The translations under genes were made by a program, and so were the position numbers. Under the pieces are notes generated by a model. It did no database searches. It had not been told where the DNA came from and saw only the letters and a list, made by a program, of their open reading frames with translations. From Cercis canadensis (lineage: Eukaryota > Streptophyta > Magnoliopsida > Fabales > Fabaceae), in NCBI GenBank assembly GCA_003255065.1, contig QAOA01003368.1, positions 536,190-600,189 on the forward strand: a stretch of DNA of 64,000 nucleotides. The letters are read 5' to 3'. Every line of letters begins with the position of its first letter. Position 1 is the stretch's first letter. Shown piece after piece: positions 60,071 to 64,000 of the stretch.

Positions 60071-60617
60071 GGCTTAATTGTAATTTTGGTCTCCCTATTT
60101 TAACCACTTGAACGTTTTGGTCCTCATTCTTTAAAAATGAACTATTGAGTCCTTATATTCATAAAATGTATAAGTATAGTCCATTTATCTTTAAGTCAAA
60201 ATTCTTAAGTTTATTTCAAGGTGTAAAGTTCTCTAATTCATAATCTCACCGTTCAGATTGAAGAGCTACGTCTTGTGAATCTTTCCATTAAATTTCAGCT
60301 CGATCTAACGGTGATAAGTCTAAATTTTTGGTTAGATGAAAACTTATGGTTTTAGTATTTTGGGCTGAGTTTCACCGTTAGATCGAGCTCAAATTTAGTG
60401 AGACGGTTCACAAGATGTAGCCCTTCAATTTGAACAGTGAGATTATGAATCAGAGAACTTTACACCTTGAAATAAACCTAAAAATTTTGATTTAAAGATA
60501 AATGGACTAAATTTGTACATTTTATGAATATAGAGGGACTCGATAGTTCATTTTTAAAGAAGGGGGATCAAAACGTTCAAGTGGTTAAAATAGGGGGACC
60601 AAAATTACAATTAAGCC
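60071..60617. mobile_element. Near-perfect foldback MITE with 8-bp target duplication
   Basis: The left end starts GGCTTAATTGTAATTTTGGT and the right end is its reverse complement. The match runs about 240-250 bp per arm at high identity, so almost the whole 547-bp element is one giant inverted repeat around a short centre (about 60325-60365). A direct repeat TATTTTTT flanks it at 60063-60070 and 60618-60625. The 8-bp length fits hAT-type or, less usually, Mutator-type elements. The low complexity of the repeat makes it weaker evidence than the MULE's. Transcription across it would give a long hairpin RNA. Confidence 0.87.
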
Positions 60618-61870
60618 TATTTTTTATGGTATCTATTTATATTCTCGTTTAATATGTTTTTGAAGCTACCAATATAAATAAAGAAGATATCTAAAAGTTG
60701 TTAAACTGTTAGTGATAAGTAAATAGGCGATCCCTCAAAAAAAGATTAAATAGATGAGAAGAGAGGATGAATAGTATATGAACTGTTAAGAGGATGAATA
60801 ATTTAGATCTTAAAAAAAAAAAGATGAATATTTTAAGAATTATATAATATGAGTATTAGTGTTTAGCTAGATGCTTTTCTATTGATGTGTGCTAAAAAAG
60901 AAAAAGTAATTTTATACTCACAACTATTTTTTACTATTATGGGCCTAGTGTAATTTATACTTTATAATTTTAGCTAAATTTACTTACATTTTTTTTTCTA
61001 GATCACCCAAATTTAATTAGGTTCACAAGCATAAGAAGAGGTAAAAATTTGGGTGGGTAAATCTATCATTTCTCTCATGTGGGAGGAGTAATTTTCATTG
61101 CTTGAATGCATGGGCAGTTGTAAATGATTAGAAGTTACAGCTCCTTTAGTATTATCCCAATCAGGTTTACAAGTTAAATAGTTTTAAAAATAAAATAATG
61201 ATTAGACCTAAAAAGATATCAAGTTGGAGATTAATTGTAATTCTCATCATAATTTTTTAAAAGAGTATTATTTTTACTTTAAATATCTCCAAAATTATGT
61301 TGCAAATTCTATAATACATGACAACGAATATCTTTTATTACTATATTTAACTCCAAATAGTGGCATTAGAACATTTCTGAAGATTTAGTTAAACATGAAA
61401 TACAGAGTATCAACAAGAGAAAAATCAGGGAAGAAGCCATTAATAGCTGTTGCCAAACGCAAAGGCCACGCCTCTCTAAATGTGTTATCCTTTTTACTTT
61501 CTCTATTTCTTTTTAGAAAAAAAAATTAAAAAATAAAATATCCGTGGAATTAATTTCAAAACTAGAATAATTGTAGAATTAAAATACAAATTTGTATTAT
61601 CCATGGCTTTGATCCGTGTCATAATGCTAAACCAAAAAATCATCACTAGAACATAAACTTAAAGAGTCAGGCCAAGATAGTCTCAACCTTATTTGGTAGA
61701 AAAAGCTGCTGAATTAAAGTCTTATTCCAACATTGATTGCCATTGTCAATAAGATTATTCATAATTAAATCAAGATACCTGCTTGCCTCTATGGAAGAAG
61801 TATAATAGAATTAGAGGAAACAAAGATCATTAACTATATTTTATATTAGGATACCACTTCGGTGTTACTT

Positions 61871-62236
61871 GTTGTTGAAATGCAACAACTGACATAATAG
61901 TGCATAGCCGATGGGAATAAATATGCTGTCGGTTAAGTTACAGACTTATAGGTGAAGCAAGTTTTATGAAATTATGTATTTACCCAGAAGTTATTGTATT
62001 TACAAAATGTGCCAAATTATAAATTTTAGAATTAAAATGAACCATAAATTCTAAACCTTAAATTTTAAACTCTAAAATCTTATACCCTAAATCCTAAAAA
62101 AAACTAAATGGATTAAGGTTGATTTGTAATTAGTAAAAAATTACATGCTATATTTATAATAAATCAAATTACTATACAAGTACTTACCCAATATGCAATT
62201 GCCACATGTTACTGTCAGTTGTTGTATTTCAACAAC
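61871..62236. repeat. 366-bp structure with 24-bp inverted ends that are themselves hairpins
   Basis: GTTGTTGAAATGCAACAACT plus GACA at 61871-61894 is matched in reverse complement at 62213-62236 with one mismatch. Each end contains a perfect 7-bp palindrome (GTTGTTG/CAACAAC) around a 5-base loop. The similarity does not clearly continue inward and I found no convincing target duplication. It may be a MITE. Confidence 0.6.
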
Positions 62237-62803
62237 TTATTACATTTTAGTCGTTTCCTTTATATTATATTAAAATTGAAAATTTGACAAGATGTCATTT
62301 GCTTTTTAAAAGTTAAATTTTGTGCTCTCTCCAAATTACATACATATATAAAACGGTTGAAAAATAAAGGAGATACAAAATAATAAAAATTGTAATATTA
62401 AGATATAAAAGATAACGATAATATTTTTTTAACTAAATAATCTCAGTCTTTTTAATCACATTTTAATTTTACTAATTCTACCATTATCAAGCTAATATAT
62501 TTAGAAATTCTTCCTGGATAAAATATTTAATATCTAAATAATTAATAAATTTTGAGTTTAATATAGTTAAAATATTTAATAATATTTTAACATATTTTCT
62601 GATACATTTTTTGTATAACTTTGTTTATGTATTTTACATAAAATTAATTTTTTTAAAACACACTGAATGACTCAATATTTTAAGATTTTCACAATAATAC
62701 TAAAATTAAAATATGAGTTTCTTTCAATATTAGAATAAAGATAATAAAAAGTGATACTTTACTTGTAAGAAAGGACTCCGAGTCCGAGTAAGAAACACTG
62801 AGC

Positions 62804-62813
62804 ATTATATATA
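62804..62813 (+). promoter_or_regulatory. TATA box and leader of a gene extending past the window
   Basis: ATTATATATA, followed about 30-140 bases later by GC-richer, leader-like sequence. That sequence appears to end at a splice donor in 'TTGAAAAG|GTTTTT' near 62950. No start codon with a supportable coding exon follows before 64000, so the gene would have a first intron and coding exons beyond the window. Confidence 0.45.
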
Positions 62814-64000
62814 GGAGAAAAAAAAAACACTAAAACAGGGCATGTGGCTCCGTTGATCCCGAGAACTAGAAAATATCATTCCCTGCGTGCTGAAGATTGT
62901 TTCTCGCAACGACGGTTCTTTACATTGTTTCTAGCTCGACCAGTTGAAAAGGTTTTTGCTTTTCTCCTTCTTCTTCATTTTTATCTTATGGGTTAAGTAA
63001 ATTGGAAGCATTTTAGCCATTTTTCACTTGTTTGTACACGCACATGGTACCTGTAACGTTAAACTTGTACCACTTAGCACTTTTAAGTCTTCAACTAGTT
63101 ATCTGTTTTTGCTACCGCAATGATAAAGTGTTTGTTTTCTTTGTTTTTAGCTTCATTCTTTGGTGTTTTTCTTCTTGGGTCTCTGCTGAGAAACTGTGTT
63201 TCTCATCTTGAATTGACATGATTTCTCGGTTTGTGTAAATGAGTGTCACTCAATTTTTAGTTCCTTTCATGTTTTTTGGGGATAAATGGTCTACATTGGT
63301 TATTTTGATCTTCGTAAGTTCCTTACAGTATCCCCGATCTTTACCCTCAACATGTCAGATTCCTCTTGGGCTTGTGGCTGAAGTAATGTGGATTGTGGAA
63401 CTTGGACTTTGTTATCCCCATCAAGTAGAAGTTATCAAAATATGTTTTTGATAACTAATGATTGCTTCATCCACAGAATTTTCTAACTTGTTTATTGATT
63501 GTAATGAAATAAGAATTACACTACTGGTACTAGACGGAAAAAGTCTTCTCCCTACTAAATGATACATATAACCTTAATGGTATGACCGCTAGCTTGCTCT
63601 ATGGAGTGGTAAGTGGGTGGCAAACTGTCAATTAGTAAGAAGTCCATCGTAAAGTTTTTGAAACAGATAGTATTTTCACAAGACAATTAGTATAAGCTTA
63701 TTAAAGGTGGCTTAAAAATCACATTCTAAACATTTATACTTCTGAAAGTAGCTTTTTAAAAAATTGTTTACAAACGCATTTGACAGCTTTTGGAAGTAGC
63801 TTATTAGAAGTAGTTGGGGGGAAAAGCACAAGCACTTTCACACAGCAATACCAAACTATGCCTTAATCTTCCTAAAATTGTCTCGTTTGTATGATATCAA
63901 AATTGTTGTCTACTATACATTATTTCTTACCCAATAGTTAATAAAAGTTGGGTGCCTAGAGAACTGAAGTGACAATGGATAGCTTTTTTTTTTTTTTTTT

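Larger units (their letters stand above)
59114..64000. other. Intergenic, with mobile elements and the start of a gene running off the window
   Basis: 59114-59470 is the ureide-permease 3' flank. It is followed by a 547-bp foldback element (60071-60617), an inverted-repeat structure (61871-62236), and degenerate 'TAAACC/CCCTAAA'-like words at about 62030-62100. From 62800 there is a TATA box and a leader-like sequence. At about 63690-63860 a stretch ending 'CAATACCAAACTATGCCTTA' resembles one end of a hAT-type MITE, but its partner end was not found. No coding exon could be supported. Confidence 0.5.

Noticed and set aside
63690..63870. Possible hAT-type MITE ending CAATACCAAACTATGCCTTA
   Set aside because: Only one end resembles a MITE terminus. 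No matching inverted end or target duplication was found in the window, so it is mentioned only under the intergenic entry.

Overview
This is nuclear DNA of a flowering plant, almost certainly a eudicot. The genes have short GT-AG introns in AT-rich DNA, and plant-only families are present: a chloroplast triose-phosphate translocator, a ureide permease, an X8 plasmodesmal callose-binding protein and two organelle-targeted pentatricopeptide (PPR) proteins. I cannot name the species. There are no operons, CRISPR arrays or phage genes. Thirteen single N characters mark contig joins. Nine of them are flanked by directly abutting, nearly identical sequence, which looks like unmerged contig or haplotype overlap from a heterozygous genome.

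Layout. 1-5,200: a non-autonomous Mutator-type element with a 10-bp target duplication, an intronless P-class PPR gene (-), a tRNA-Ala(TGC) (-) and a short SINE with a 13-bp target duplication. 5,600-12,050: an epsilon-group 14-3-3 gene (+) facing an EAF7/MRGBP-like chromatin gene (-). 17,500-21,083: triose-phosphate/phosphate translocator (+). 23,045-27,141: a six-exon PPR gene (+). 27,142-33,144: gene-free, AT-rich, with a TA-flanked MITE. 33,145-35,075: PDCB-type X8/GPI protein (+). 37,137-42,339: ten-exon alpha/beta hydrolase (-) with a MITE and a tandem duplication in its introns. 42,340-47,322: MITE-rich DNA with a truncated aspartic-protease pseudogene between two inverted copies of an AT-rich repeat. 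47,323-50,578: erlin-like SPFH protein (+), one exon of which is duplicated across a contig join. 50,579-55,934: gene-free apart from a decayed Helitron helicase tail. 55,935-59,113: ureide permease (+) with a GC-AG intron. 59,114-64,000: a 547-bp foldback element, another inverted-repeat structure, and the probable promoter and 5' leader of a gene that continues past the window.

The genes are ordinary housekeeping or organelle genes with no obvious joint pathway. Exon boundaries were read by eye from splice consensus, reading phase and recalled family similarity. Every phase closes, so each multi-exon CDS gives an uninterrupted protein of the expected family length. I found no convincing new biological system. 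The most informative non-genic signals are the transposable elements with readable target-site duplications and the assembly duplications, one of which would corrupt a gene model.
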